In this document: positions 36,501 to 47,790 of the stretch, piece by piece | Layout of the letters: each line of letters starts with the position of its first letter | Position numbering within the stretch: the first letter of the stretch is position 1 | Source: Durusdinium trenchii | Lineage: Eukaryota > Sar > Dinophyceae > Suessiales > Symbiodiniaceae | DNA length: 64,000 bases | Assembly (NCBI GenBank): GCA_963970005.1 | Contig: CAXAMN010021551.1 | Span: 871,782 to 935,781 of the forward strand | Direction of reading: 5' to 3' | Program-made: the position numbers and the translations under genes | Notes under the pieces: model-generated | Database searches by the model: none | What the model was told of the DNA's origin: nothing | What the model saw: only the letters and a program-made list of their open reading frames with translations

Positions 36501-39500
36501 CGGGCCGCTCCGTCAGTCCCGGCCTCGTGTCCGGGCCGAAACGGGCGCCTTGAAGCTCTGAGGGTCCATGAAAGTTCCGTAGCCGGGTCGGTATGTAGAT
36601 CACGTGATGTATCAAACCGAGAGTTCCAAAGAGTAGTAAGGAAATGTGAGTCCCTTACAATGACCGGAGCTCTATCGAGGAACATGGACCGACACCCTCT
36701 ATCAACAAACCTTAGCCAGAAACCTCAGCGGAAGCAATTCATGCCTTCGTCCATCTCTTATTCGCTACCAGGTGGGGCCAGTGTTTGTTCTGTCGGGGTA
36801 GTTCGGCTGGTTCACTGTTGCCAACTTAACGTGTCTGGCGTTTGTTCCCTGACAGAAAAATATTGCTCTACTTCAAGTGATCCCCACCCTGAAAGGTGAA
36901 GGCAGGGCAACCATCGTCATGACACACCCTCGCCTGACAGGTTGGGCAAACATCTAAAACCATCCAAATCGTGGCTGCTCAGCTCATCTGTGGAAGTTGT
37001 TGCTTATCGATGACTTTGAGTCTCCGACACTGAGTTGGTTCCATCTGAGTTCTGCTTCACCTCGGCCCATTGGACCCAGCACCGTGAGGCGGAGATGCCG
37101 TTTGGGTGAATGATGGTGAGTGCCGGGGAACATGGATGGTTTGAACAGAAACAAAAATGAGGCTTTATGGTGGTGTTACTGTAATTTCATGTGATTTCAA
37201 CGTCTTTGTTTTTCTTTGGCTCATGCCGGATGCCCCTCTCCGTTCACCGGCATTACAGGAATTGAAAAAGCTAATACAAAATGAAATCAACATTGTTTCA
37301 TTGTTCACGTGGAGCATATAGGTGGTTCAAGTAGGATGGTGTCCTCCTAGTCTCCCACAGGTGCATTCAACTGGCCGATCCAATCCATCGTTGCTGATAC
37401 GCTGAGACGAATCGTGATGGACTAATCGAACAATCCGGGCCCCACGCCGATGACGACGAAGAGTGAACTGACGCATCTTTTTTGGGGTACTGCTTACTTG
37501 CAATGGCATGCGTACCCCAGTAGAGAGGAAAGAGAGTGTGATGTCCAAGTGGCAACAACTAGTCTTCATAGCTTTCACTTGCGCCGCAGAGCCACACCAA
37601 GATCTTGGGGTCATCTGGGGCCAAAACATCAAGCTTCTTTGTCTTGGCACTGTCCGGGTTGAAGAGATCCTGCGCGACCAGGAGCCAGGAGCCACGCAGC
37701 GACGAAACAACAGGACCAGCACTGTGTTGGGTTTCTCTAGATTTTTGCTCTTTGCTTCCAAGTTGAGAAGACTGACCCCGGCCCCTTCTCAATCAAAGCC
37801 AACCCTCCTGATTAAGGACAACTTCGCTAAGTTCCTCACGTTACTCTGCGTTGCTTGCGTTCCTTTTTGGACGCTATGTTGGGGTTGGCTCTCTGCCAGA
37901 ACAGGCCAGCCAGGTGAAGGGTGAAAGAATGGTCAAACACCATCCACCGGCCAGCGGCCCTGGACACAGGGACTTAGGGGAAAAGAATCAAATCAAGCGA
38001 AGGCACATCATGCAAGTGGTCTCAGAGGGTCATGTCATGTGTGACTTCCGCTTGGGCTGTGCACACCGAGGCGAAACATTCGACAAGATTGACATGCGAA
38101 TTGATCAGCTGATCATGTCTGCGGATGTTCGCGGCTAAGGGACTGGAACGTATGCTGCTCTGCGTATGAATTCTTTACTCTTTCGCCATTGACAGCCTGC
38201 TGCCCCAATGGAATCATCTGAACACATGCCCGACGTGGACGAGCTGGCAGTTAAGGAAAAGGAAACACAACCGGCAGACAGAACTTTCGCCAAAGAAGTG
38301 GCGCCAACTGCCAGCTTACTTCAAAGCGTTCGATCAGGCTCTTGTACAGACCTCAAAAGGGTAATAGATGGAAATACGCATGCCACATCACAGACAGGTC
38401 TTCTTCCCAAGAAGGCTGTGCAACAAACAGGGCAACCAAAAACTATACACATTGCATGCAGAACTTTCGCCGGAGAAGGTTTTGCAACTGCCAACTTCAT
38501 AGCTCGAAAAGCTCTTGCAAGCTCTTGGGCGAACTGAAAAGTGCTGCATTACTTAACAGAACTTTCGCCACAGAAGGTGCGCCAACTGCGAACTTCCAAG
38601 GGTTCGATAAAGCTCGAGTGAATTGCAAATTCGAGATTGTGTGGCTCCGAACCTGGCAAGTGCCGGACGGTCTCGCGTCATGCCCGGATCATGCTTGAAT
38701 CGTCCCTCCACTGCAACTAGAGCTTTCACCTGTTTCTTGTGTACGTGCTGTTGATGGAATTACTCCTGTGAGCCTCAGCACCAGTGTGGGTGTGGTGGGC
38801 CGGGCTGCTCTTGCAGTTTTTCTGAGCCAAGTGCCTCACGTCACTCGCTCATTATGTCACTTTGTACACAAGTGTACATCACGACAACTTCGCTAAGTTC
38901 CTCACGTTCCTCTGCGCTGCTTGCGCTCCTTTTTGGACGCTATGTTGGTTGGGTCTCTGCCAGAACAGGCCAGCCAAGTGAAGGGTGAAAGAATGGTCAG
39001 AGTCAGACCTATCTCTGCTCTTGCAGTTTTTCTGAGCCAAGTGCCTCACGTGACTCGCTCATTCTGTCATTTTATACACATGTCATCTACATCACAACAA
39101 GTATATACGTTCTTTTCTTTTCCTCTCCTTTTCTCTCCTCTCCTCTCCTCTTGTTAACCTGCAAAATACCCCAGGGAATATCCCGGCACCTGACTGGAAC
39201 ACTGACCGGGGGTCGTTGACTGGCTGCGCCTCACAAATCTCCGCAGCCCCTTGGGCCCCCAGATGGAGGGTGTCCACTATGGTTTCCCTGATCACATGCT
39301 GGATGAATAACGTTATTTGACGTTGCTTGCGTTCCTTTCACCATGTTTACAGCATGCTTTCCTGTGCTGTGGATACTGCAACTCCATACTGCGACTCCCA
39401 CTTTTCATGAATGTTTCTACTAGCTTTCTTGTTACTACTAGTAAGGCACCTGTTACTACTAGCGTGGCACTTGTTTCTAGTAGCTTCTTGTTAGATAACT

Positions 39501-42500
39501 CACATTTTGCTGGACCGCAAATCTCAACGTTGTTTGCTTGAAGTAATATGCGCGTGTGTGGCAACCCACCCGCCGAACGAGTAAGCAGAAGAGATCTCTG
39601 AGCCTTGATCATCTCATTGTAGATCTCGGTGACCTGGTCTGAAGTGCGTTGGATAAACAAAACAAGTTCTCAATATCGAAAACAACATGAACCATCAATC
39701 TTTCTCTATAAAAACTGTCGTCCAAATTGATGTTCCATCTTCTTCCAATCAAGCAAATCCCTCTCGAACAAAACCGCAAGCATGTGCCCTCCAATCCCAG
39801 GGCATGTGCCGACAAAGAGATGGTGATGTCAACCTCCTGGCTCCAAATCCAGCTCATTCACACCAGACTATGAACAAATGGACTGACTGGTGTATTATGT
39901 TCTAATTATATTGGACTGACTGTTCTATATTGTCAACCCAAAAAAGAGTTCTACGATGTTCTACACATCATTCACGTGCAATCTGTTCAACATGGGCACA
40001 TGATGGCACATGAATTCGAGGTCAAAGAACCGAGAATGTTTTTCTTTGGCCATTTGACATGGCAGCTCCAGGCAGCTCCTCGAGGCTTAAAGCGACGCAC
40101 GCACCCCGCTCCTCCTTTCGTTGCTCTCGGATTTGGAAAAGTTCCCGCAACACACGCGTGTTGAGGCCTCACACAAATCCATTCATCCATTCAATGCTAG
40201 ATCTTCAGCCACAAAAAAGGCATGTCGGTGGCTGGGCAGCCCTATCCAGCTACAATGTAACCAACTGATGGTAGCTTGGCGGTCTTGAATGCCATGTTTT
40301 AAGTTGTATCCAAAAGGTTGCATGTCCACCTGCATGACTTTACAACACACACACAGCAAAAAACAAACAACTCTCCCAAACCATTCTTCACTCTCTAACC
40401 AACAGTCTCTGGATCAAATCTAATCCAGCCTGGATTTGCCTCAGTGCCCGTCATGGTGAAGGTCTTGCCAGAACCTGTCTGACCATAAGCAAATATACAC
40501 ACCTTGGCAAGCGGACATTCGACATCACAGGACTGAATCTCCACTGGACGCAAGCGCTTCGAGTTGGATATTCTGCGTCCAATCGGAGACGGGATATGCT
40601 GAACCTTTATAGATACGCAGTCTACAGCATACAGTATACACAGAACATGCCAGTGTTTTCGTGTTGACTTTGACAATCGAGTTTTGTTTGCAGGGACGTA
40701 TCTTCACATATTTCAGTTGTGTTCAGTTCAACTATAGATTTTGTTAAATGGCCTCCACCTTGTGTATGCCCTTCCTTCTTGAATTCTGGCTCTTGCATGC
40801 TGACTTCGATGCATTTCTGTGACCCTTGACACCCCTTGACAGGAGCCCACCACAGACACCTGCCACACATCATGCCCCCCAATAAGCCGCACACATCGTT
40901 TCAACTCGACGCACCCATCCTTTCCACTCGCGGAGGAAATCCTTCGATCATCTTCGATCGCTCAGTGCCCCCACGTTGTAGCCATCCAGCACCGACGTGG
41001 CCAGTGGCTTCACCTCACCAATTCGGTCCAGGTCCAGCCACGACGACGGCAGGTCCGGCCACGGTGTTCCAAAAGAGTGGCTGACTCCCCCCGTTTGGAA
41101 TTAGGATACCTGAGAAGCTGCAAAACGAAAGCAAGCGTTACCATTGGCCTCTGTAAAACTACACCTTACCATCCAGATGATGCAAATGAAGCAAATTTCA
41201 TTTCTTGCATCACCACCCCTCAAAAATCACAAAGAATCACCTCCAAAACAACCTCAAAAACTTACTTCGGTGGACCCCCCCCACACCCCCACACCCCTAC
41301 TTACTCACTTCGTTCGCCAAACAGAACTCAGCTGGCGCCTTCTACGAAGGCTGGCTTTCGTTATTGAGAGATCTCCTATCTGCACCTAACCTCTTAAACC
41401 CACCTGTCCTCCAGGATATTGAGAGATCCTGTCGGGGGAGGTAAACATCGATGGTTTCTAGTCTTCTAGAAACCAAGCTCCGCTTACGCACCTGCGCATG
41501 CTGGTCATGTCTGGTCTCCAAGCATCAAAACCATCTTATGCAAAAGACGCTCCAGCAAAAAGCAGTTCACCAGCCTGTTGTTCGCTTCTGCACCAACTCT
41601 CCACTCTCACACTGCTCCGACATCATGACTTGCAGAGCGCTGACAACTCGGCGGGACGGGAGGACTCGGGAGGACGGACACCATCACCCCCCCGAACGTT
41701 GCTCCAACTGCGCCTCCTCAAAGACTTCTTGCTGGGAACACTTAGGCTGAAAGGCCTGGGCAATCATCCGCGATGGTGCTGGCCCACGGAAGAATCATGA
41801 GTCCCCCATGATGACCAGGCGAGCATCATGATGACCTAGTCTAGACTTTTAGAGAAGTCGTGAATTGCGACAGGTCGGGTATAACAAACTGCACCCAGGA
41901 AAAGCATGGAAACTCTTGGAGCTGATCCCAGTCCAAGAGACCGGAGATCCGCCGATCCGATGCCGATCCGATGTGATCCACTGGGATTGGATCTATAATT
42001 ATATATAATCAGAGTCATTATGATAATGACTAATCATTAATCCATATTAATCCCTACCCGAATCAGAACATCATGCCTCAGCAGAAAAAACACTTCAGCA
42101 GGCGAGCAATGTTTAGAGCCTAAAGCTGTGCGGTTTACTCCAGGGCACGTGGTGAGTGTCACACCTTGGACGAAGATCAATGAAGTAATACAATAAGCTA
42201 CTAGGAACAAGTGCATCGCTACTAGTAACAAGTGCCTTACTAGTATTAATAAGAAGCTAGTAGTTAACTGTTAATTTAAACTACGTTTGTTTTAATTCTA
42301 ATAGCTTATTGTTACTACTACTAAAGCACTTGTTACTACTACAGTAGAAAAAATGTCGCAGAACATTGGTTTGGAATAAGCCACACCGATGAATGATGAC
42401 AAAGACGGATGAATGACCATCCTCATGCTTGGCAAGGGCATCAAATAGAGTGGTCAATGTCAAAACTGTTTGCCGGCTGTGACCGCAGCTGCGACATGTT

Positions 42501-45500
42501 CGACCACGCAAAAGCCGAGGCATGTGGCTGGCCTGCTTCAGCAGTGTGGGCATGCTTGTGAGCCATGACTGGCAAATAACTCAAATAACATTAATTACAA
42601 GACAAGCAGACCACGGTAGTCTTGAACCACTGAATTCATCGTTTACAGCGGCCAATTGCCAATGAGAGATGAGGCCTCTTCCAGGTCAAGAGAATGCGAA
42701 GGACCGAAACCGGCGACCGAGGGTGACCAACAAAGACACAACAAGAGAGCGAAAGGAGGGAGAAGGAGCGAGAAGGAGAAGGAGAAGGGAGAGAGAGAGA
42801 GAGAAGGAAACAAAGAAGAATGACATATGATCAATCAGTCTTTCTCGCGAGCAAAGAATTCGAAGGTATTCGAAGTATTCTTTCAAGGAAGTTCCTGACC
42901 ACTAACTGGCAAGGATGTCTGCAAAATGATGATCCGCAGATGTCCCCAAGACGCCCTCCCACAATCTGAGCGCCAATACCTTGTCGAACTCAAACCACTT
43001 TCGTCGCTGCTGATTGGCATCGTAGACCGACACCTGAGTCGCAGCGCTCCACAAAAACGCAAAAAAGAATGCAAAAAGGGGATTTGGTCTTGAGCGTTGA
43101 AGAGGATTTTATTGGAACACTTCGTAGAGGGAGCTTGGAGGTCTAGACTAGACTACATCGCCAAAATGATTGAACTTGATTCACTAACACCAACAGCCAA
43201 TGAGCATATTGGAACTCCCCAGAAGAGCAGCCTTCTTCTCAAGTCCGCAGGTGACCTCATTCATCATGTTAGAGAGTAGGAGGGGAATACTGGCAACGGT
43301 CTTCATTTTCAGTGCTCCCATTTCGAGGATGGTTCGTTCAGGAGAGCTTCTCACTCTTGTTAAAGCTGGGCGGAGAGGGGTTTCCTGATTTGTCTGATGT
43401 GTTTCAAACTGCTTCAGATCAAGAACTATCGTGAACTATCCACTTGGGGCCCACTCTCGGATCCTAAATCTCCCGCCACAGGCACTGGTTGTGGGGAACT
43501 TGGAGGGACAGGGGAAGACCAAAACAGAACCGCACCCGGTCTGCAAACAAATGGGGCAGCGAACCATCCAGATCAAGACCCGAACCGATTCCGAATGGCT
43601 GGCCTTGCAATCTTCAGCGAAGGTGATGGTGACTTCACCTCGGCGAAGGCGTAGGTGGCGATCGACCGTTCGCTGATCGGATCTGCTTGGCTGGCTATGG
43701 CTATTCTGCGCACGGCACCTGGCTGGCTGGGCCAGCACCCAGGGAGCTGTGCGCTTGCTCGGTTTGCAGACCGGAGCTCTTAACATGTGTTTTAAAAAAG
43801 GAACTGTTCTACAAAAATGACAGTTGAGGCTTGGCATGACAAAAATGTCTGTGAAATCTGGAAGATTGATCATCCACGACTTCACCACAGTTTTCAATCT
43901 TCGGTTCTTGATGCTTCATGAAGGGTTGTCATTGTCAAGAGTTCTCATGTGTCGCTTTTTGTCGTTTGGTCCCCACCCAGGAGCCAACAACTCACAACAT
44001 CTCGGATTCCGACTCCGCCCCGCCGGGCTGTCTCACACTGACGTTCTTTTGGGGCTGTGCTGAATGAGGTCAGTGTGAGATGCTCTCTCACAAGACGAGA
44101 GATCCCACCTTTCAAAACATGCCCGGTCCAATTCAAATAATATAGCATCCACTCATACACAGTGCTATCAAGACATGTTGAAGCAGTGGAGACCAGCCCA
44201 ACCAAACCCTACCCCAACACGACGCCAGCTGTCCTCGCTGCCCACCCACCCAGGCCTGCCGTCTCAGCTGCCTTCTCTTTCTCTCCCATGGGCCGGACCT
44301 TAGCAGATTCAACCAAGTCCGGGCCATTCTGTGCTCTAGGCCTTAAGCACCTGCTGGGTATTTGATCGAGTAGTTTTTTCAGGGTTTATATGTGTTGGGG
44401 ATATTGTTCTATTTTAATGTGTCTTTTTTTGATATACAGTATGTCGTTTTGTCTTTAGGGGCTCTATGTTTGCTCTCCAAGGTTGAGACCCACGCCACCC
44501 TTGGTGGGGGGGGGCGACCGCTTCTTGCCTTCAGATCACCAAAGTTCACAGGAAGGCAATAAGCAAAACCCTTGGTGAGGGCTTTAGCCAGAAACAACGC
44601 TCACCGTTCACCCTTGGTGGGAGCTAGATCTGGCTGTTCTGAGACATCGGTCTAAGGACATCGAGTGGAGTTTTTGCTGACATCGTGCAGGCTGGCTGTG
44701 TGGATCGTCTAACAGGATGCCTGAAATGTACGGATCAAAGATGATGGAAGAGAAATACACCCCCACCATTGACGGTGTGTGGAATTCGTCCAAATATCGA
44801 CTTTCGAGAATCTCATTTTTGGATTATTTTTGGGGGTGTTGAGCTGATGCGTTTGATCCATCATCTGACATCAATTGCTTCAATCGGCCCTGGCAGTGGC
44901 CCTTTCGAAAAGAACCGCTGGTCCTGAGACATGCCAAATGTCAAAAGCAACAGGAAGAAAGCCACTAAACTTCTCACTGCCAAAGCCTCTGCATGCCTTT
45001 GCCAACAAATGAAGTATTGTACGCCCACAACCCACCACTCTCTGAGCACCCCAGCCCGTACAAAGACGCGGATGTTCCCCTTCAGCTCCAGCACCAGGTT
45101 GTGGAGGCGTTTCCTCTCCTGGAGCAGAGCTGAAACGCTGCAACTGCAGGGGCCAGGGTCTGTTGAGCAAAGGCGAGACGAGAAGCAAATGTTTTAGAAA
45201 AGAAAAAGCACACACCTTCTTTCCACAGCAAACTGCTCAACATATGCAGCTTTCATGAGCCCCAAATGCACGTCATCTGACAAACTGTTGAATTGAAGGC
45301 AGGAAATTTAATACACACTTATATAATTTATATAGGGGGGCAAAGGTGTATCCATACTGCAACGCAGGTTAAGCCGGTTAATCTGCCAAGTCCCTGTTGT
45401 GTTATCAAACCTGGATCTCTAGTGACAAGTAGGGAATGCGCCTTTTCATCCTTCTCAAATCCGACTGTTGCTAATGTTGAAAAGCGTAGAATGCTAGGCG

Positions 45501-46439
45501 ACTGACGAAGCAATGAAGAGTGACCTGCTTACTTAGGAGGAACCGAACTTCCTGACAGCCTCGCTAGCACCAAAGGGTTCAGAGAAAACATACGTTTACC
45601 GATCGCAGCTTTGGCAAAAAGCACAACATGATCTACAACTATGGCAACCCATTGGCACATCAGTGCGGTTATGAAGGACGGATCCCACTTTTCCATGGCG
45701 TATAGATGAGAATGTTGCAGGAAGGTTGTGTGTTACTACTACTGTGACAGCTCCAGTTGGAAAAACAAAAAAAGACTGTGTGAAAACTCAGATACCAGGA
45801 CCAGGACTACTACGAATCTATAAACATCCAAATTCTATATCATATTATTACATCCCGGCTTGACGGAGCGGCTTCACCAGGCGAAGCATTTCAATTTCAT
45901 GAGTTCCAGCATGTCGATGAAAGTGACAATTGAAACAAATCATCGCCTTCAAGATGCTTGCCGGAATGACTCAAGAGGCAAACCACCTCTCCAGTGAAAA
46001 CCCCTGAAGGCAATCTTGAGAGACATCAATCAAATTCGATCAAGCAAGAATACACATCAGTGATGCAAGTACTGGCAACTAGCTGCTAGCTAGTACTGGC
46101 AAATAGTTGTCCGATACTTTTCCTGTGGGATCACTGGGACAAAACCTCAGTTGGTGGTATTCCTTTGTTGAATGGCATCACAAAAGCCTCCTTACTTGAG
46201 TGACGAGAGGGCAACTGGTGGATCCTCCAACAACTGGAGGTTCCATGTGTTTTAACGTATTGGTCTGTTGATTGGCGACATCCCCCAAGTCATCCCTCGG
46301 GTCTATGTTCAACATTCATCTGGACCAAAGCGTGACCGTCATCCATCACAACCTGCCACCCATCCCATCTCATCCCTTGCATCTCCTCTGCGACCTCCTG
46401 ATATCGATCCAACAAGCTGGAGATGCCCGCACCCATCTT
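23505..46439 (-). CDS. Kinesin-14 family motor protein (C-terminal motor), 5' end incomplete
   Basis: Exons in order: 46370-46439 (probable coiled coil), 45216-45276, 45056-45113, 44256-44298, 43604-43638, 42980-43033, 41714-41755, 40975-41013, 40430-40502, 40097-40167, 39604-39633, 37593-37669, 36463-36523, 35570-35599, 34844-34885, 33656-33746, gap, 25458-25511, 24976-25001, 24627-24654, 24227-24277, 23505-23705. Phases match at every junction listed except across the gap. Landmarks: LHNLVLELKGNIRVFVR (the kinesin-14 neck before the motor), VRPMGEKEKA, KWFEFDK, CSQQEVFEE, LDGYN, VCIFAYGQTGSGKTFTM (P-loop), VTEIYNEM, PGLTERPVKSVEEVLEYM, ANRTVMAT, DMNDESSRSHSI (switch I), INLIDLAGSENVNKSG (switch II), AQNINKSLLALGDVI, HVPF, RNSKLTM, DSLGGDSKTLM and ETISSLTFASKARNVE. 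The neck type predicts a minus-end-directed motor with an N-terminal stalk, acting on microtubules. Donors: 5 GT, 11 GC, 4 GA. The stop (23505-23507) lies about 45 codons after the motor. Confidence 0.92.
27068..27078 (-). CDS. Candidate 11-base kinesin micro-exon
   Basis: Bounded by AAAAG| and |GCAACC. It would add two bases completing Gly, then RFE, giving SGVQGRFE|AQNINKSL with correct phase. The family normally has two more residues here (G-x-R-x-x-E-A), so the match is imperfect and could be chance. Confidence 0.2.
28326..28446 (-). repeat. CTAGTAG-family repeat, locus 2
   Basis: Units such as CCCTAGTAGCTTCTTGTTAC, GCTCCTAGTAGTGATGCCAG and CTTGTTACTATGCC, the variant with CTCC instead of TACT. 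Confidence 0.88.
29200..32507 (-). CDS. Charged coiled-coil protein with SIM-like motif, inside the kinesin interval
   Basis: Phase-linked exons: 32428-32507 (starts at Met), 31710-31769, 30730-30815, then one beginning at 29336 whose end is unclear. Donors are GC, GC and GT. The first exon reads MATLILDSDEEEDVVILSEL: an acidic run followed by VVIL, the layout of a SUMO-interaction motif. The next two are a strongly basic and then mixed-charge helix (KLTKVQKKRLKEKKRRERK, then KKQKQSEAEKAKELAVKAK). The 29336 exon reads GYRVRTAGDYPAALCAECRR, with a CxxC pair. GC-rich candidates for further exons are 27359-27490 and about 26780-26940. The family is not recognised. It is either a gene nested in a kinesin intron on the same strand, or an insertion in the kinesin itself: the frame is open upstream of the Met and an acceptor in matching phase exists. 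Confidence 0.55.
29911..29985 (+). repeat. CTAGTAG-family repeat, locus 3
   Basis: Opposite orientation to locus 2: AGTAACAAGTGCATCGCTAG followed by AACAAGAAGCTACTACTGG. It lies in the kinesin 33.6-25.5 kb interval. Confidence 0.88.
31477..31535. repeat. Perfect 17-bp inverted repeat (hairpin)
   Basis: Arms 31477-31493 and 31519-31535 are exact reverse complements (CGCTTCTTCAAGGAAGC). The 25-base loop is C- and G-rich. A small foldback element in an intron, 20 bases before a run of AGCTAC-type units (31549-31623). Confidence 0.9.
31757..31973. mobile_element. CTAGTAG repeat insertion flanked by 42-base direct repeats (locus 4)
   Basis: 31757-31798 and 31932-31973 are identical 42-mers. Between them lie 133 bases of CTAGTAG-family units (TTGTTACTACTAGTAAGGCAC repeated). 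The left 42-mer includes the acceptor AG and the first bases of the minus-strand exon 31710-31769, so the acceptor and the start of the exon are duplicated. The layout resembles an insertion with target duplication, but 42 bases is long for a typical transposase. Confidence 0.85.
33480..33620. repeat. ATC / AATC / CCATC microsatellite
   Basis: About 15 ATC units, then AATCATC and finally CCATCAT units, ending 35 bases from the end of the kinesin switch II exon and inside the following intron. The 158-residue plus frame over it is poly-His/Ser low complexity. Confidence 0.95.
33656..33746 (-). CDS. Kinesin exon with switch II
   Basis: Starts VNRKDQTQYLGK and contains INLIDLAGSENVNKSGVQ. Acceptor CTCAG|GTC; GC donor CAAG|GCCGGG. 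The next recognised motor segment, AQNINKSL, is 8.1 kb away. The short linker G-x-R-x-x-E that normally joins the two was not found with certainty. Confidence 0.93.
34599..34792 (+). repeat. CTAGTAG-family repeat, locus 5 (longest)
   Basis: Three near-identical units GCTACTAGGAACAAGGACGC plus variants with GGCATTGCTACTAGG and a central GGGGCTCCTGGCC. It lies in the kinesin intron after the switch I exon. Confidence 0.9.
35701..35782 (-). repeat. CTAGTAG-family repeat, locus 6
   Basis: Units TTTCTACTAGCTTCTTG and GTTCCTAGTAGCTTATTG, flanked on both sides by TATATA tracts. It interrupts a 244-residue plus frame that is not a gene. Confidence 0.88.
37817..39090. repeat. Interleaved duplicated segments in a kinesin intron
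   Basis: 37817-37935 and 38883-38999 are about 117-base near-copies (both contain CTAAGTTCCTCACGTT and CAGAACAGGCCAGCCA). 38807-38882 and 39017-39090 are a second pair (GCTCTTGCAGTTTTTCTGAG). The second copy of the first pair lies between the two copies of the second, so a composite unit was duplicated in tandem. Confidence 0.88.
38279..38640 (+). repeat. Three degenerate copies of an RTFA-coding repeat
   Basis: CAGAACTTTCGCC recurs at 38279, 38459 and 38557, followed in each case by related sequence. The plus-strand translations stay similar: RTFAKEVAPTA, RTFAGEGFATA and RTFATEGAPTA, although the third copy is in a different frame from the others. The region lies in a kinesin intron and may be a remnant of a repeat-bearing gene or element. 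Confidence 0.7.
39413..39492 (-). repeat. CTAGTAG-family repeat, locus 7
   Basis: TTTCTACTAGCTTTCTTG, then TTACTACTAGTAAGGCACC, TTACTACTAGCGTGGCAC and TTTCTAGTAGCTTCTTG, in a kinesin intron. Confidence 0.9.
40430..40502 (-). CDS. Kinesin exon with the P-loop
   Basis: Reads VCIFAYGQTGSGKTFTM then TGTEANP; GQTGSGKT is the nucleotide-binding P-loop. Acceptor AAG|GTG follows the exon ending LDGYN at 40975. The GC donor after CCAG leads to GLNTRVLRELFQI at 40167, the helix after the P-loop. Confidence 0.95.
41115..41362 (+). repeat. Dispersed repeat copy B (see 18772-19066)
   Basis: Copy in a kinesin intron, same orientation as copy A, slightly shorter in the C-rich centre. It also ends CAGCTGGCGCCTTCTACGAA. 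Confidence 0.88.
42194..42345. repeat. CTAGTAG-family repeat, locus 8, two opposed blocks
   Basis: 42194-42263 carries AACAAGTGCATCGCTACTAG units; 42300-42345 carries TTATTGTTACTACTACTAAAG units in the reverse sense. About 35 AT-rich bases separate them, so the locus is an inverted pair. Confidence 0.85.
42778..42808. repeat. GA-rich simple repeat
   Basis: AGAAGGAGAAGGGAGAGAGAG-type purine tract in a kinesin intron. Confidence 0.85.
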
Positions 46440-47550
46440 CTGCGCACATCCTGCATGCAAGCAGAGCCCGCTCATTCCGGCGAAGCGACTTCGGCTTCAA
46501 CAGCAACATCCGCAAGATTCTGAGTATATACAAGTGAACTTGCCCAAAGAGGTGCTCTTCAGAGTAGAGAGTGCGTGCATATCTGCTAGCTCTTTTGTTT
46601 CCCTTTCCCAACTCACCGGCCATACTGATGTTGCTGTTTTCCACTCCAGCTGTTGTCACGGAACCTTGTTCGCCTCGCCAACAGCTCCGAATCAAAAGCG
46701 TAGGTCGGCCCAACCTGCCTGTAAGCTCTGGAAAGATATCCATGAAGCTGTTCCTGAGCGCCCGGCTGTTCCATGGGTCTGATCAAAAGTATCAAACCAG
46801 CTTGGCTTGAGATTGCATCATTTGCCCCCCCAAAAAATACACACGATTCCATCTGATTGTGCGAGGGAATCTCATGACGATCGATTGGTCACCGTATGGA
46901 CTTCACTATGGGTGGATGTTCCATTTTCAGAAGAAAAATGAGGTCAAGCTGCAAATGCACTCCTTGCAACTCACGATGACAGGCCTGGCAGCGCCGGAGC
47001 CCGAAACCAGACACTTTCTGGGCCTCGCCTGGGCCTGCCGCCCAATGCTTTAAACAAGAAAAGTATATAATGTTATATATATATATAAGCAACAAATACA
47101 AGTGAAAACTGTTCCAAGCTATTCCATGATCTGTGCAAATTCATTATGGTTCATCATCCAAATGTGAGGGGTCATCTCCTTGTTCAACGGGGTATACAAT
47201 CAAGTCCTTGGGCCTCTTCCACGAGAAGTCTGGAGATCCACTGGATCCACATTCATTTGTCTGTCGTGTTGTCCAAACCCAGCAGTTAGACATAATTAGA
47301 TGACAGACTTCGACATGACAGACTTGAGACATCTTAGGAGTCAATGGTCCGATCGATCATTTCAGGAGGAGGCACGGACGTCGATCAATCTGAGGCCTCC
47401 ACCCGACCAGCCCGACCAGCCCGACCCCGTCATCCCCAAAGACCAAGAGTCGAAGCTGAAGATAGGTGGTTTCTGGAAATGCCGGAAGACTCATTTCATT
47501 CATATTCTCTCTATATGAAAAAAGAAAAGAAATTGTATGAAATTGTTACA

Positions 47551-47603
47551 GTACTAGTAGCGATCTACTTGCTACTAGCGATGCACTTGTTACTAGTACG
47601 AGT
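47551..47603 (+). repeat. CTAGTAG-family repeat, locus 9
   Basis: Short copy: GTACTAGTAGCGATCTACTT, then GCTACTAGCGATGCACTTG. Confidence 0.85.
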
Positions 47604-47689
47604 AGGGAGGGGGGGGAGTGTTCATTTTCCCTCTGTATGACCAGTTGGCATGGAAGGTCCATGTCATTTCTTTCTGTTCGGCAGGATTC

Positions 47690-47790
47690 ATCCCCATCCC
47701 TGCCAAGATTCCGCCCGTGATGGTGACGCAAAACCGCACGTGGCGTTGCTCTTTCGTTGCGCCCTCGAGCCACATTGTGCTCTTTTCGGA
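47690..47790 (-). CDS. Exon-like island, unknown protein
   Basis: Minus frame reads EKSTMWLEGATKEQRHVRF followed by CVTITGGILAGMGMNPA, with GC-rich third positions. Possible GC donor after GIL (TTG|GCAGGG). Not recognised. It could be an N-terminal exon of the kinesin or part of a separate gene. Confidence 0.35.
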
